A stretch of DNA of 64,000 bases from Paragemmobacter kunshanensis (GTDB lineage Bacteria > Pseudomonadota > Alphaproteobacteria > Rhodobacterales > Rhodobacteraceae), in contig NZ_JAALFE010000003.1 of the NCBI RefSeq assembly GCF_011059185.1, forward strand, positions 124,001 through 188,000. The letters are read 5' to 3'. Below, in pieces: positions 7,976 to 16,149 of this stretch; positions within the stretch are counted from its first letter, which is position 1, and every line of letters starts with the position of its first letter. The translations under genes were made by a program, and so were the position numbers. Below the pieces are notes generated by a model. That model had not been told where the DNA came from and did not search any database. It saw only the letters and a list, made by a program, of their open reading frames with translations.

Positions 7976-8335
7976 ATGGCGGGCAGTGTGGTGATGCTGC
8001 ACCCGCAGGAGCGGGTGGATGAGGATGAGGGGGCGATCCTGGCGATCTTTGACAGGCTGGGGCCGGATCCGGCGGCGAAGCTGGTCTCGCGGGCTGTCGG
8101 GGAACTGGCGCTGGCAGTCACGGTGATGGCGGCGCAGGTGGACCGACATGAACTGGACGGGTTGCCGCGCGGGTTGAAGCGGATCCAGGTGATGGCGGCA
8201 GGCGTCGGCATGGTGAGCCTGTCGCAGGTGGCCGGGGATGCGCGGTCGGTGCTGATGCGCGATGATCCCACGGCCTTTTCCGCCGTCTGGGCGCGGCTGG
8301 TGCGGGTGGCGGAGCGGTCGCTGGTGCGCGATTAG
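7976..8335 (+). CDS. Hypothetical helical protein, possible degenerate HPt-like domain
   Basis: A 119-residue, mostly alpha-helical protein of no family I can name. Residues 35-95 (AKLVSRAVGELALAVTVMAA ... LPRGLKRIQVMAAGVGMVSL) have a four-helix-bundle look. The stretch around GLKRIQVMAAGVGM loosely resembles the H-x-L-K-G-x(n)-G region of histidine phosphotransfer domains, but with Arg where the phospho-His would be, so any such relation is weak. Frames are open back to ATG 7871, with another ATG at 7931. I chose 7976 because GGGGGACGG precedes it and because 7871-7930 is AT-richer and promoter-like. Divergent from carbonic anhydrase. Confidence 0.5.
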   Translation: MAGSVVMLHPQERVDEDEGAILAIFDRLGPDPAAKLVSRAVGELALAVTVMAAQVDRHELDGLPRGLKRIQVMAAGVGMVSLSQVAGDARSVLMRDDPTAFSAVWARLVRVAERSLVRD

Positions 8336-8512
8336 GCGCCTGCGCCCGGGCGTGGGTTTGCTCCTTAAGTCGCGCCGGGTGGCGTTTGCGGTGGCCGTCC
8401 CTTTCAATGCAGCGCCATGCCCTTTGCAGTGCCCTTGCGGGCGGGGCGGGGTGTTTCTAGGCTGCGGCACCTGCCCGGAGGTGGTTCCGGGCCTGATGCC
8501 GGATGCCTTTAG

Positions 8513-9922
8513 ATGACCCTGGATGCGCTGCCTTTCCTGACGCCTGAATTCGCCGATGCCTCTGCCGAGGCGCGGGTGCTGCATGTCGTTTCGCCCGAGG
8601 GGGTGGAGGGGCTGGGCGCGGCCCTGGGGCCGGAGGCGGCGGCATGGCTGGCGGCGACGGGTTTCAAGGGCGATATGGGGGAGGTGCGGCTGTTGCCGGG
8701 GGCGGATGGGTCTGTCTTGGCGGCGGTGGCCGGGTTCGGCACGGCGAAGGCGCGGCGGCGGCAGCGGTTCGGGCTGGCCCGCGCGGTGGCGGGATTGCCT
8801 GCGGGGGCGTGGCGTCTGGCGGGGCTGGAGGCGGTGGCGGATCGGGCGGAGGCGGCGCTGGGGGCCTTGCTGGCAGTGTATCGGTTCGGCCGCTATCGCG
8901 CGGCGAAGGATGCGGCGGGGGCGCGGCTGATCTGCCCGGAGGGGGTGGATGCGGGGCGTCTTGTCGCGATGGCGCGGGGGGAGTTCCTGACGCGCGACCT
9001 GATCAACACGCCGGCGCAGGATATGGGGCCTGCGGAACTGGAGGCAGAGTTCGTGGCGCTGGCGGGGCGGCATGGGGCGGCCGTGACGGTGGTGCGGGGG
9101 GAAGACCTGCTGGAGCAGGGCTTTCCCATGGTGCATGCGGTGGGGCGGGCCAGTCCGCGCGCGCCGCGGATCATGGAGATGCGCTGGGGTGCGGCGGGGC
9201 CTCTTCTCACGCTGGTGGGCAAGGGGGTGTGTTTCGACACCGGAGGCCTGAACCTGAAGCCGTCGAACGGCATGAACCTGATGAAGAAGGACATGGGGGG
9301 TGCCGCCACGGTGATGGGGCTGGCGCAGATGATCATGGAACTGGGCCTGCCCGTCCGGCTGCGGGTGATCGTGCCTGCGGTGGAGAATGTGGTTTCGGGC
9401 AATGCATTGAAGCCGAAGGATATTCTGACCAGCCGGAAGGGATTGACGGTGGAGGTGAACGACACCGATGCCGAGGGGCGTCTGGTCCTTGGCGATGCGC
9501 TGGCCTGGGCGGGGGAGGAGCCTTGCGACCTGCTGGTGTCGATGGCCACGCTGACGGGGGCGGCGCGGGTGGCGGTGGGGCCGGATCTGGCGCCCTATTA
9601 CTGCGACGATGCGGGGATCGTGGCGGCGCTGGAGGCGGGGGCGGTGGCGGGCTGCGATCCGGTCTGGCGGCTGCCCTTCCATGACGCCTATGAAAGCGTG
9701 ATCGAGCCAGGGATTGCCGATCTGGACAATGCGCCGGGCTTTGGCTTTGCGGGGTCGATCACGGCGGCGCTTTTCCTGCGGCGGTTCGCGGATCATCCGC
9801 GCTATGTGCATTTCGACATCTATGGCCATACGCCGACCGAGGCGCCGGGGCGGCCCAAGGGCGGGGTCGGGCAGGGGGCGCGGGCCCTGCTGTGCGGGTT
9901 GCCCGCGATGCTGGGGCTGTGA
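8513..9922 (+). CDS. M17 family leucyl aminopeptidase
   Basis: A 469-residue metallopeptidase removing N-terminal residues from peptides. The di-metal/catalytic set of the M17 family is complete: K237 (VGKG), D242 (FDTGG), K249, D260 (KKDMGG), D319, E321 and R323 (NDTDAEGRL). The N-terminal 160 residues form the variable oligomerisation domain. The stop overlaps the start of the NlpC/P60 gene (TGATGG), so the two are coupled. This pairing suggests a joint role in degrading cell-wall or other peptides. The start ATG at 8513 has only a weak Shine-Dalgarno. The exact substrate preference is not readable. Confidence 0.92.
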   Translation: MTLDALPFLTPEFADASAEARVLHVVSPEGVEGLGAALGPEAAAWLAATGFKGDMGEVRLLPGADGSVLAAVAGFGTAKARRRQRFGLARAVAGLPAGAWRLAGLEAVADRAEAALGALLAVYRFGRYRAAKDAAGARLICPEGVDAGRLVAMARGEFLTRDLINTPAQDMGPAELEAEFVALAGRHGAAVTVVRGEDLLEQGFPMVHAVGRASPRAPRIMEMRWGAAGPLLTLVGKGVCFDTGGLNLKPSNGMNLMKKDMGGAATVMGLAQMIMELGLPVRLRVIVPAVENVVSGNALKPKDILTSRKGLTVEVNDTDAEGRLVLGDALAWAGEEPCDLLVSMATLTGAARVAVGPDLAPYYCDDAGIVAALEAGAVAGCDPVWRLPFHDAYESVIEPGIADLDNAPGFGFAGSITAALFLRRFADHPRYVHFDIYGHTPTEAPGRPKGGVGQGARALLCGLPAMLGL

Positions 9923-10737
9923 TGGACCGGAGGGTGACGCCGCATTCCGGCCGCGTGGCGCTGGAGGCGCTGCGCGGGCGGGTGGAGGCCGAGGCTTTCG
10001 TTGCCGGAGAGGCGGGGGCGGTGGCGGTGCCGTTGGTTGATCTGTGTGCAAGCCCCGGCGGGGCGCGGGATCGGCAGGTGGTGCTGGGCGAACCGCTGGT
10101 GGTGGTGGAGCGGCGCGGGGGCCATGCCTTCGTGCAGATGGGCAAGGATGGCTATTGCGGCTGGCTGGAGGCGGGGGCGGTCGGGCCTGCGCTGGCGGCG
10201 ACGCATTGGGTGGCCGCGCGGGGCACGCATCTTTACCCCGAGGCGCGGGTGCAGGCACGGGAGATGGCGGCGCTGCCCTTCGGCGCACGGGTGGTGGTGC
10301 TGGAGGAGGATGGCAGATGGGCGCGGGTGGCGGGCGGGTTCTTGCCCGCGATGCATCTGCGGCGGCTGGGGGACTGGTGCGACGATCCTGTTGCGGTGGC
10401 CGAGGGGTTTCTGGGCGTGCCCTATCTGTGGGGCGGCAACAGCGCGGCGGGGATCGACTGTTCGGGATTGGTGCAGGCGGCGCTGCTGGCCTGCGGGCGG
10501 GACTGTCCGGGCGACAGCGACATGCAGGCGCGGATGGGTGCGCCGGTGGCGGCAGGGGATCTGCGGCGGGGGGACCTGATGTTCTGGAAGGGGCATGTGG
10601 CGATGGTCGTGGATGGGGCGCGACTGATCCATGCCAATGGGCACAGCATGGATGTGTGCCATGAGGGTATCGAGGCGGCCATCGCGCGCATCGCGGCGCA
10701 GGGGGGCGGGCCGGTGACGGCGCTGCGGCGGGTTTGA
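9922..10737 (+). CDS. NlpC/P60 family cell-wall peptidase
   Basis: A 271-residue cysteine peptidase. The N-terminal 150 residues look like SH3b-type modules (GEPLVVVERRGGHAFVQM and ALPFGARVVVLEEDGRWARV). The C-terminal NlpC/P60 domain has Cys180 (GIDCSGLV), His225 (KGHVAMV) and His237 (LIHANG) as the catalytic triad. Such enzymes cut gamma-D-Glu-diaminopimelate bonds in peptidoglycan peptides. No signal peptide is evident, so a role on recycled muropeptides in the cytoplasm is plausible, consistent with its coupling to the aminopeptidase gene. The start at ATG 9922 overlaps the upstream stop. Confidence 0.9.
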   Translation: MDRRVTPHSGRVALEALRGRVEAEAFVAGEAGAVAVPLVDLCASPGGARDRQVVLGEPLVVVERRGGHAFVQMGKDGYCGWLEAGAVGPALAATHWVAARGTHLYPEARVQAREMAALPFGARVVVLEEDGRWARVAGGFLPAMHLRRLGDWCDDPVAVAEGFLGVPYLWGGNSAAGIDCSGLVQAALLACGRDCPGDSDMQARMGAPVAAGDLRRGDLMFWKGHVAMVVDGARLIHANGHSMDVCHEGIEAAIARIAAQGGGPVTALRRV

Positions 10738-10788
10738 CGGGTGCGGGCGGGGCGGTCTATGGTCGCGCGTTTCTAGGGGGTGGGTGGC

Positions 10789-11415
10789 ATGGGTGACGAG
10801 AGCCAGGTGATCCGGCGGGGGCGCAAGTTCGATCAGGTGCTGGCGGGCGCGCGCGAGATATTCCTGCGCGACGGTTTCGAAGGCGCGTCGGTCGATGACA
10901 TCGCCCGCGAGGCGGGGGTGAGCAAGGCCACGCTTTACAGCTATTTCCCCGACAAGCGGCTGCTGTTCCTTGAGGTGGCCAAGGCCGAGTGCCGCCGCGC
11001 GGCGGATGAGGCGGAGGCGCTGATCGGTGACGATGCCCCGGTGGCCGAGGTGCTGCGTCTGGCGGGGGAGCGGATCGTGGGCTTTGCGCAGTCGGAATTC
11101 GGGCAGCGCATGTTCCGGATGTGCGTGGCGGAGAGCGACAGGTTCCCGGCCTTGGGAACCGCGTTCTATGAGAGCGGGCCGGAACTGGTGCGCGGGCGGC
11201 TGGTGCGGTTCCTGACCAAGGCGGTCGCGCGGGGAGAGGTGCGGATCGACGATCTGGACCTTGCGGCGGATCAGTTCGCGCAACTGTGCAAGGCCGATCT
11301 GCATGACCGCGCGATCTTTGGCCTTGGCGCGGCCGCCCCGCGCGAGGTGAAGCGCGTGGTGGAAGGGGCGGTGGCCATGTTCATGGCGCGCTATGGGGTG
11401 AGAGGGGCTGGTTAG
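10789..11415 (+). CDS. TetR/AcrR family transcriptional regulator
   Basis: A 208-residue one-component repressor. The N-terminal HTH is canonical: ILAGAREIFLRDGF-like helix 1, then ASVDDIAREAGVSKATLYSYF. The rest is the variable helical ligand-binding/dimerisation domain. The start at ATG 10789 has AGGGGG at -14 to -9; an in-frame GTG at 10780 lies inside that Shine-Dalgarno and is rejected. Its target is unknown. The only near neighbours are the NlpC gene upstream and a convergent NYN nuclease gene whose stop overlaps its own by 4 nt. Confidence 0.9.
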   Translation: MGDESQVIRRGRKFDQVLAGAREIFLRDGFEGASVDDIAREAGVSKATLYSYFPDKRLLFLEVAKAECRRAADEAEALIGDDAPVAEVLRLAGERIVGFAQSEFGQRMFRMCVAESDRFPALGTAFYESGPELVRGRLVRFLTKAVARGEVRIDDLDLAADQFAQLCKADLHDRAIFGLGAAAPREVKRVVEGAVAMFMARYGVRGAG

Positions 11416-12086
11416 CGGACCAGCCGAACCCTGGACTGCGGGCCTTTCGGATCGCAGGTGAAGTGCTGCGGGCGGGCCTGAAGCCATTTACGCCATGACT
11501 TTTCCGGCTGAAGCGAGATGCGGACACCTTGGCGGTGCAGCAGCGGGTTGAGTGCCGCGATGGTGATGCCGTCCGGGCCGCCATGTGCCTTGATCGCGGC
11601 GCGGACCTTTTCCAGCAAGGATCCGCTGTCCGCCGCGAGGGCGGGGGCAGGGGGGCTGGCGCTTTGTGGTGCGGGCATTGTCTTGGCGGCTTCGGTGCTG
11701 GTGGCGGGCTGTGACCTGATCTGTATGGCGGTGCAGCCGATCCTGTGCAGGTGCCGGATCAGGGGTTCGAAATCGCGATCGTTCGAGGCGATGAGAAAGG
11801 CCGTCGCCAGCCCGCGATAGGCGAGGTCGAGGGCGGCAATGCAGAGCGAGATATCGGCGCTGTTCTTGCCGGGGCGACCTTTGCAATGGGTCGTGTCGAT
11901 GCCGGTTTCGGCGGCCCAGTCGGACCTGAGTGAGAGGTCGCAGAAGAGTTGCGTGGAGGCGACGGAGCCCAGTCTGGCGGCTTCGAGGGCGATGCTTGGG
12001 CGAGAGGAGGGGGGAATGTGGTCACCGTCGATGAAGACGGCGACGCGGGCTTTGGTCTGGGAGGGAAGGGGGGAAAAGGCTGTCAT
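11412..12086 (-). CDS. NYN domain (PIN-like) RNase-family protein
   Basis: A 224-residue protein. Residues 14-120 form an NYN/LabA-type PIN-like nuclease domain with acidic metal-site residues D20 (VFIDGD), D78 (KNSADISL) and D103/D105 (SNDRDFEPLI). A linker rich in Ala/Pro/Ser follows, then a C-terminal domain (about 150-224, LLEKVRAAIKAHGGPDGITI and RQGVRISL) resembling OST-HTH/LOTUS RNA-binding modules. It probably processes or binds RNA. It is convergent with the TetR gene (4-nt overlap). Upstream, between it and folC, lie two consecutive hairpins. A second NYN-LOTUS protein is encoded at 52.4-53.1 kb. Confidence 0.78.
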   Translation of the reverse strand: MTAFSPLPSQTKARVAVFIDGDHIPPSSRPSIALEAARLGSVASTQLFCDLSLRSDWAAETGIDTTHCKGRPGKNSADISLCIAALDLAYRGLATAFLIASNDRDFEPLIRHLHRIGCTAIQIRSQPATSTEAAKTMPAPQSASPPAPALAADSGSLLEKVRAAIKAHGGPDGITIAALNPLLHRQGVRISLQPEKSWRKWLQARPQHFTCDPKGPQSRVRLVR

Positions 12087-12162
12087 GGAATGGAACCGTC
12101 ATGGACAATGCGCCCAGCATGACGGGGATTCGGGCGCAAGTTTGGCCTTGGCGTGGGGAGGA

Positions 12163-12203
12163 CGATTTTTCTGCGAAAAATCGGGATTGTTCGCAGAACA
12201 ATC
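12163..12203. repeat. Two consecutive AT-stemmed hairpins (locus A)
   Basis: Two perfect inverted repeats lie side by side in the folC/NYN gap: CGATTTTT/AAAAATCG (12163-12170 with 12176-12183) and GATTGTTC/GAACAATC (12185-12192 with 12196-12203). The centre of the first (TTCTGCGAA) is the reverse complement of the centre of the second (TTCGCAGAA). They lie just downstream of the folC stop on the minus strand, so termination is possible, but the paired layout recurs at two other loci. Confidence 0.75.
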
Positions 12204-12209
12204 TTCGGG

Positions 12210-13481
12210 TCAGCCGTTCTCGCGGAGGATCGCGCCTGCGAGGTAGAGCGAGCCGCAGATGAGGATGCGGGCTTCGGGGTTTTCGTCCGTGATGGCGGAT
12301 ACTGCCTCGGCCACGGAGGGGGCTGTGGTGGCGTCGATCCCGGCGCTGCGGGCGGCGTCGCGCGTGGCCTCGGCCGGAAGGGTGTTCTTTTCGCCGGGGA
12401 TGGAGACGGCGTGCAGGCGGGCGACATGGGGCGCGAGGGGGCGCATGTAGCCCGTCACGTCCTTGGTGTTCAGCATGCCGCAGATCAGATGCGTGTCGCG
12501 GTCGGGCATCCGGGCGAGGGTGGCGGCGACGGCCTCGCCGCCTGCCGGATTGTGGCCGCCGTCGAGCCAGAGTTCGGCATCCGGCGCGAGGTCGATCAGC
12601 GGGCCGCGGCGCAGGCGCTGCATCCTAGCGGGCCATTCGGCGCGGGTGACGGCGGCTTCGCAGGCGGCCTCGTCATGGCCGAGGAAGCGCAGGGCGGTGA
12701 TTGCGGCGCCGGCGTTCTGGATCTGGTGGGGGCCGGGGAGGTTGGGGAGGGGGAGGTCGAGGAGGCCCGTCTCATCCTGATAGATCAGGCGACCGCGTTC
12801 TTCCCACACCTGCCAGTGCTGGCCATGGGCGAGGACGGGGGCGCCGAGGCGGGCGGCGGTGGTTTCCATGACCTGCAGCCCGTCGGGGTGCTGTGGGCCG
12901 AGGATGACCGGGATGCCGCGCTTGATGATGCCCGCCTTTTCGGCGGCGATCTTCGCCAGCGTGTCGCCGAGGAAGGCTTCGTGATCCATCGAGACGGGGG
13001 TGATGATCGACAGGCGGGGCGTGATGACATTGGTGGCGTCGAGCCGGCCGCCGAGGCCGACTTCGAGCAGCGTCCAGTCGGCTTGGGTACGGGCGAAGGC
13101 GAGGAAGGCCGCGCAGGTGGTGATTTCGAAGAAGGTGATCTCGTCCGGGCCGTTCTTCGCCACGCATTCGTCGAGCAGGGCGGCGAGGGCGGGTTCCTCG
13201 ATAAGCGCCCCGGCGAGGCGGATGCGTTCTTGGAAGCGGGCGAGATGGGGCGAGGTATAGGCGTGGACCTTTTGGCCCGCCGCCTCGAGCCCGGCGCGGA
13301 TCATGGCCTGGGTGCTGCCCTTGCCATTGGTGCCCGCGATATGGATCGCGGGGGGGATGGCGCGTTCGGGGTTGCCGAGAAGGGCGAGGAGGCGGTGGAC
13401 GCGGTCAAGCGTCAGGTCGATGACCTTGGGGTGCAGGGTCATCATCCGTTCGAGGATGGCGTCGGAGGGGAGTGAGGTCAC
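12210..13481 (-). CDS. folC: Bifunctional dihydrofolate synthase/folylpolyglutamate synthase
   Basis: A 423-residue Mur-ligase-fold enzyme that adds glutamate to dihydropteroate and then to reduced folates, using ATP. The P-loop GTNGKGS is at 50-56, with further family blocks at TLLEVGLGGRLDATN, ITPVSMDHEAFLG and LDGGHNPAGGEA. The start is the GTG at 13481 (protein begins TSLPSDAIL); an in-frame ATG lies 13 codons in, but homologues I recall begin with a similar short lead. It lies 19 nt downstream of accD on the same strand, the common accD-folC operon. The stop is followed by the locus A hairpins. Confidence 0.95.
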   Translation of the reverse strand: MTSLPSDAILERMMTLHPKVIDLTLDRVHRLLALLGNPERAIPPAIHIAGTNGKGSTQAMIRAGLEAAGQKVHAYTSPHLARFQERIRLAGALIEEPALAALLDECVAKNGPDEITFFEITTCAAFLAFARTQADWTLLEVGLGGRLDATNVITPRLSIITPVSMDHEAFLGDTLAKIAAEKAGIIKRGIPVILGPQHPDGLQVMETTAARLGAPVLAHGQHWQVWEERGRLIYQDETGLLDLPLPNLPGPHQIQNAGAAITALRFLGHDEAACEAAVTRAEWPARMQRLRRGPLIDLAPDAELWLDGGHNPAGGEAVAATLARMPDRDTHLICGMLNTKDVTGYMRPLAPHVARLHAVSIPGEKNTLPAEATRDAARSAGIDATTAPSVAEAVSAITDENPEARILICGSLYLAGAILRENG

Positions 13482-13500
13482 GGGTTCCGGTCTCTGCGGA

Positions 13501-14394
13501 TCAGGCTTCGGCGGGTTGCGCGGTCAGTTCGCCCTTGATCGCCGGGGGCTGGTTGGTGAGCATCCGGAGGATGGTGACCAGTTCCTCGCGCAGGGCCTTT
13601 CTGTGGGTGACGCGGTCAAGCATGCCGTGGTCGAGCAGGTATTCTGCGCGCTGGAAGCCTTCGGGGAGTTTCTCGCGGATGGTCTGTTCGATGACGCGGG
13701 GGCCGGCGAAGCAGATCAGCGCATTGGGTTCCGCGATCTGGACATCGCCCAGCATGGCATAGGAGGCCGTCACCCCGCCCGTGGTGGGATGGGTGAGGAC
13801 GACGATATAGGGAAGGTTCGCTTCCTTCAGCATCTGCACGGCAACGGTGGTGCGGGGCATCTGCATCAGCGAGAGGATGCCTTCCTGCATGCGCGCGCCG
13901 CCTGCGGCGGAAAAGAGGACGAGGGGACGTTTCATCTTCACCGCGCGTTCGGCGGCGGCGAGGATGGCGTTGCCGACATACATCCCCATGGAGCCTGCCA
14001 TGAAGGAGAAATCCTGCGCCACGGCGACGATGGCTGTCTTGGCGATTTCGCCTTCGGCGACGAGCATCGCCTCTTTTTCGCCCGTTGCTTTCTGCGCGGC
14101 CTTGAGGCGTTCGGGGTATTTCTTCTGATCGCGGAAATGCAGGGGATCGGTGACGGGTTCGGGGACCTTCACCTCGGTGAAGATGCCGCCGTCGAAGAGG
14201 GCGGAGAAGCGGTCGCGCGGGCTGATCGCCATGTGATGGTCGCAGGAGGTGCAGACGTTCAGATTGGCGGCGAGTTCGCGGTGGAAGAGCATCGTCCCGC
14301 ATTCGGGGCACTTCGTCCACAGGTTCTCGGGCACTTCCCGGCGGGAGAAGAGCGAGTTGATCTTGGGGCGGACGTAGTTGGAGATCCAGTTCAT
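13501..14394 (-). CDS. accD: Acetyl-CoA carboxylase carboxyltransferase beta subunit
   Basis: A 297-residue beta subunit of the carboxyltransferase, which with AccA transfers CO2 from biotinyl-AccB to acetyl-CoA to start fatty-acid synthesis. The N-terminal four-Cys zinc ribbon is present (C29, C32, C48, C51). The crotonase-fold body holds [11 protein letters not shown] and [16 protein letters not shown], typical of acyl-CoA carboxylases. The start ATG at 14394 gives [12 protein letters not shown], the usual N-terminus. It is the first gene of accD-folC as seen here, and the 204-nt gap upstream carries a dispersed repeat element. Confidence 0.97.
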   Translation of the reverse strand: MNWISNYVRPKINSLFSRREVPENLWTKCPECGTMLFHRELAANLNVCTSCDHHMAISPRDRFSALFDGGIFTEVKVPEPVTDPLHFRDQKKYPERLKAAQKATGEKEAMLVAEGEIAKTAIVAVAQDFSFMAGSMGMYVGNAILAAAERAVKMKRPLVLFSAAGGARMQEGILSLMQMPRTTVAVQMLKEANLPYIVVLTHPTTGGVTASYAMLGDVQIAEPNALICFAGPRVIEQTIREKLPEGFQRAEYLLDHGMLDRVTHRKALREELVTILRMLTNQPPAIKGELTAQPAEA

Positions 14395-14561
14395 GCGGGC
14401 TTGGCCTTTATGCGCGGGTCCGTCGGTTGGCTGGCAGAGATAAGCCGAGGGGGTGGGAATTGCAATCGGGGCTTGCCGGGCGGGGCAGGAAGGCGCGCGG
14501 AGGATGGCCCGGGGCGCCCGGGGCGGCCAAATCGCGGCGTTGCGCCTTTGGTGATAGGGAA

Positions 14562-14588
14562 ACGGGTATTTGGGCCAAGATGAAGGGG
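14562..14588 (+). repeat. Dispersed GTATTT...CCAAGATGAAG element, copy 2
   Basis: The core ACGGGTATTTGGGCCAAGAT followed by GAAGGGG matches the copies at 7143, 18368 and 25145. It ends 11 nt from the stop of the minus-strand GNAT gene, almost the same spacing as copy 1 to the carbonic anhydrase stop. A GC-rich stretch (about 14510-14530) precedes it. The rest of the accD-GNAT gap shows nothing else I can name. Confidence 0.7.
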
Positions 14589-14598
14589 CGGGCGGCGG

Positions 14599-15045
14599 TC
14601 AGGTGGTGGGGACGGAATAGAGGATGAAGGGGGTTCGGGGGCGGTAGCTGTCGTAGAGGTGCCGTGCGGTCCTGTTGTCCTCGGCGGTGAGCCAGCGGAC
14701 ATTGGGCAGGCCGCGGTCGCGGGCGAAGGCGAGGACATGGTCGATCAGGGCGCGGCCTATGCCCTGACCGCGGGCCTCGGGCGTGGTGAAGAGGTCGGAG
14801 AGGTAGCAGACCATGGAACCGCCCAGGGAGCGGTGCATGAGCTGGTACTGGACGAGGCCGAGAGGGTGGCCGTCGTCGGAGAGTGCGAGGGCGCACCAGA
14901 AGGGGTTGGCGGGATCGTGGATCCAGCCCCAGACCGTGTCGCGCGTCTGATCGGTGAGCGGGGTTTGGTAGAAGGCGGCATAGGCGTCGAAGAGCGGGGT
15001 CCAGAGGGCGCGGTCGGACGGGGTGGCGAGGCGGATCAGGGGCAT
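14599..15045 (-). CDS. GNAT family N-acetyltransferase
   Basis: A 148-residue acetyl-CoA-dependent acetyltransferase. The GNAT motif A is clear at residues 85-100 (LFTTPEARGQGIGRAL, the R/Q-x-x-G-x-G/A pyrophosphate loop), followed by a C-terminal EDNRTARHLYDSYRPRTPFI segment typical of small-molecule or protein N-acetyltransferases. The substrate is unknown. The gene begins 3 nt after the stop of the M23 peptidase gene, so the two form an operon. It ends 11 nt from a dispersed repeat. Confidence 0.87.
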   Translation of the reverse strand: MPLIRLATPSDRALWTPLFDAYAAFYQTPLTDQTRDTVWGWIHDPANPFWCALALSDDGHPLGLVQYQLMHRSLGGSMVCYLSDLFTTPEARGQGIGRALIDHVLAFARDRGLPNVRWLTAEDNRTARHLYDSYRPRTPFILYSVPTT

Positions 15046-15048
15046 GGG

Positions 15049-15993
15049 TCAGACCTTGAAGGACGCGGCGGGAAGGCGGAGGAGGAGGTTCGGATCGGGG
15101 CTGATGTCGGACCAGACATCCATGAGGCCGCCATGGCCGACACCGAAGAAGTTGCCATCGGTGGCGAGGAGGTCGGTGATGATCTGGAAGTGGATATGCG
15201 GCGCCCAGCCGCCGTTTTCGGGCCAGTCGCCGAGATGGGCGATGATCTGGCCGGGTTCCACGCGGCCTGTCGGGTGGAGGCCCGGCAGGGTGGCGGCGAG
15301 GTGGCCGTAGAGGGTGAAGAAGCGCGTTCCGTTCAGGGCATGTTCGAGGATCAGCGTATGGCCGTAATCGAGCGGGTCGGCATTGTAGGTGAGATGCCTG
15401 ACGCGGCCCGGAAGTGGGGCGTATACGGGGGTTCCGGCCGGGGCGAAGACGTCGATGCCGAGATGGATGGTGCGGCGTTCGGGGCTGGCGGCGTCGGCGA
15501 ATTGCGGTGTGGCATAGACGGTGCGGTTTTCGCCGTAGAGGCCGAGGCCGTAGCGGATGCCGCCTGCCTGATGTGCGGCGAACCATGGATCGAAGGCCGG
15601 GTCCGAGAAGGCGGGCATGTCGGGGCGGGGGCCGGTCGTGGGCAGGGCCATCGTCAGGCTTGCGGCCGGATCGGGCAGGAAGAGGGGATGGGTCGGGACC
15701 TGTGCGAGATCGGCGCGCAGGCGGTCTGCACCGGGCACGGCAGAGCCGGTGGTGGCCTTGCGGGCAATGGCGGCAAGCAGGCCCGCATCGACGGCGGCAA
15801 GGCGGGCGGCGGTGGCGGGGTCGCAGGCGGCGATCAGGGCGGGAATGTCGGGCATCGCCTCGCCCGGGGCGAGGCCATGGCGCAGGGCGGCATAGAGATC
15901 CGCCTGCCCGGCAAGGCTGCGGGCCAGGCGCTGGACGGGATCCTGGGGCGGGGCGGTCTGTGCGGGCATGTCGTCCTGGGGATGGCGGTGCAT
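15049..15993 (-). CDS. M23 family metallopeptidase domain protein
   Basis: A 314-residue protein whose C-terminal half is an M23 (LytM) zinc peptidase domain. H177 and D181 lie in IHLGIDVFAP, and H266/H268 lie in WAPHIHFQ, so zinc ligands and the catalytic HxH are intact. The N-terminal 150 residues are helical and unassigned. No signal peptide is seen. Similar M23 domains also occur fused to aminotransferase/kinase modules, so a cytoplasmic role rather than wall hydrolysis is possible. I chose ATG 15993; the frame is open 121 codons further, but that stretch is a Pro/Ser/Ala-rich translation of a repeat tract. Followed at once by the GNAT gene. Confidence 0.75.
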   Translation of the reverse strand: MHRHPQDDMPAQTAPPQDPVQRLARSLAGQADLYAALRHGLAPGEAMPDIPALIAACDPATAARLAAVDAGLLAAIARKATTGSAVPGADRLRADLAQVPTHPLFLPDPAASLTMALPTTGPRPDMPAFSDPAFDPWFAAHQAGGIRYGLGLYGENRTVYATPQFADAASPERRTIHLGIDVFAPAGTPVYAPLPGRVRHLTYNADPLDYGHTLILEHALNGTRFFTLYGHLAATLPGLHPTGRVEPGQIIAHLGDWPENGGWAPHIHFQIITDLLATDGNFFGVGHGGLMDVWSDISPDPNLLLRLPAASFKV

Positions 15994-16066
15994 GGGTAGC
16001 GGTTCGGCGGGCGCGGTTCGGCTGTGAGTGAAGACCTTTCCGCGCGGGGATGCAACCGGGGACGGG

Positions 16067-16149
16067 GGAGAGGGGGTTGGGGGAGAGGGGGCAGGGACGG
16101 AGAGGGGGCAGGGAAGGAGAGGGCGCAGGGAAGGAAAGGGGGTTCGGGT
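16067..16149. repeat. 17-bp purine-rich minisatellite
   Basis: In the 459-nt gap between the M23 gene and the lipoprotein gene, a 17-bp unit (GGAGAGGGGGCAGGGAA and variants) is repeated at 16082, 16099 and 16116, with degenerate copies at 16067 and 16133. One strand is almost all purine with many G runs, so quadruplex or triplex formation is conceivable. The unit length is not a multiple of three, so it is not coding. Further on, TGGCGAGAGGGCGC occurs twice (16202 and 16285). No gene is seen in this gap. Confidence 0.75.

Noticed and set aside
7796-10288. Very long minus-strand open frame (over 800 codons) opposite the aminopeptidase and NlpC genes
   Set aside because: Translation is Arg/Pro/His-rich low complexity, as expected for the antisense of GC-rich coding DNA; the plus-strand genes have full catalytic motifs.
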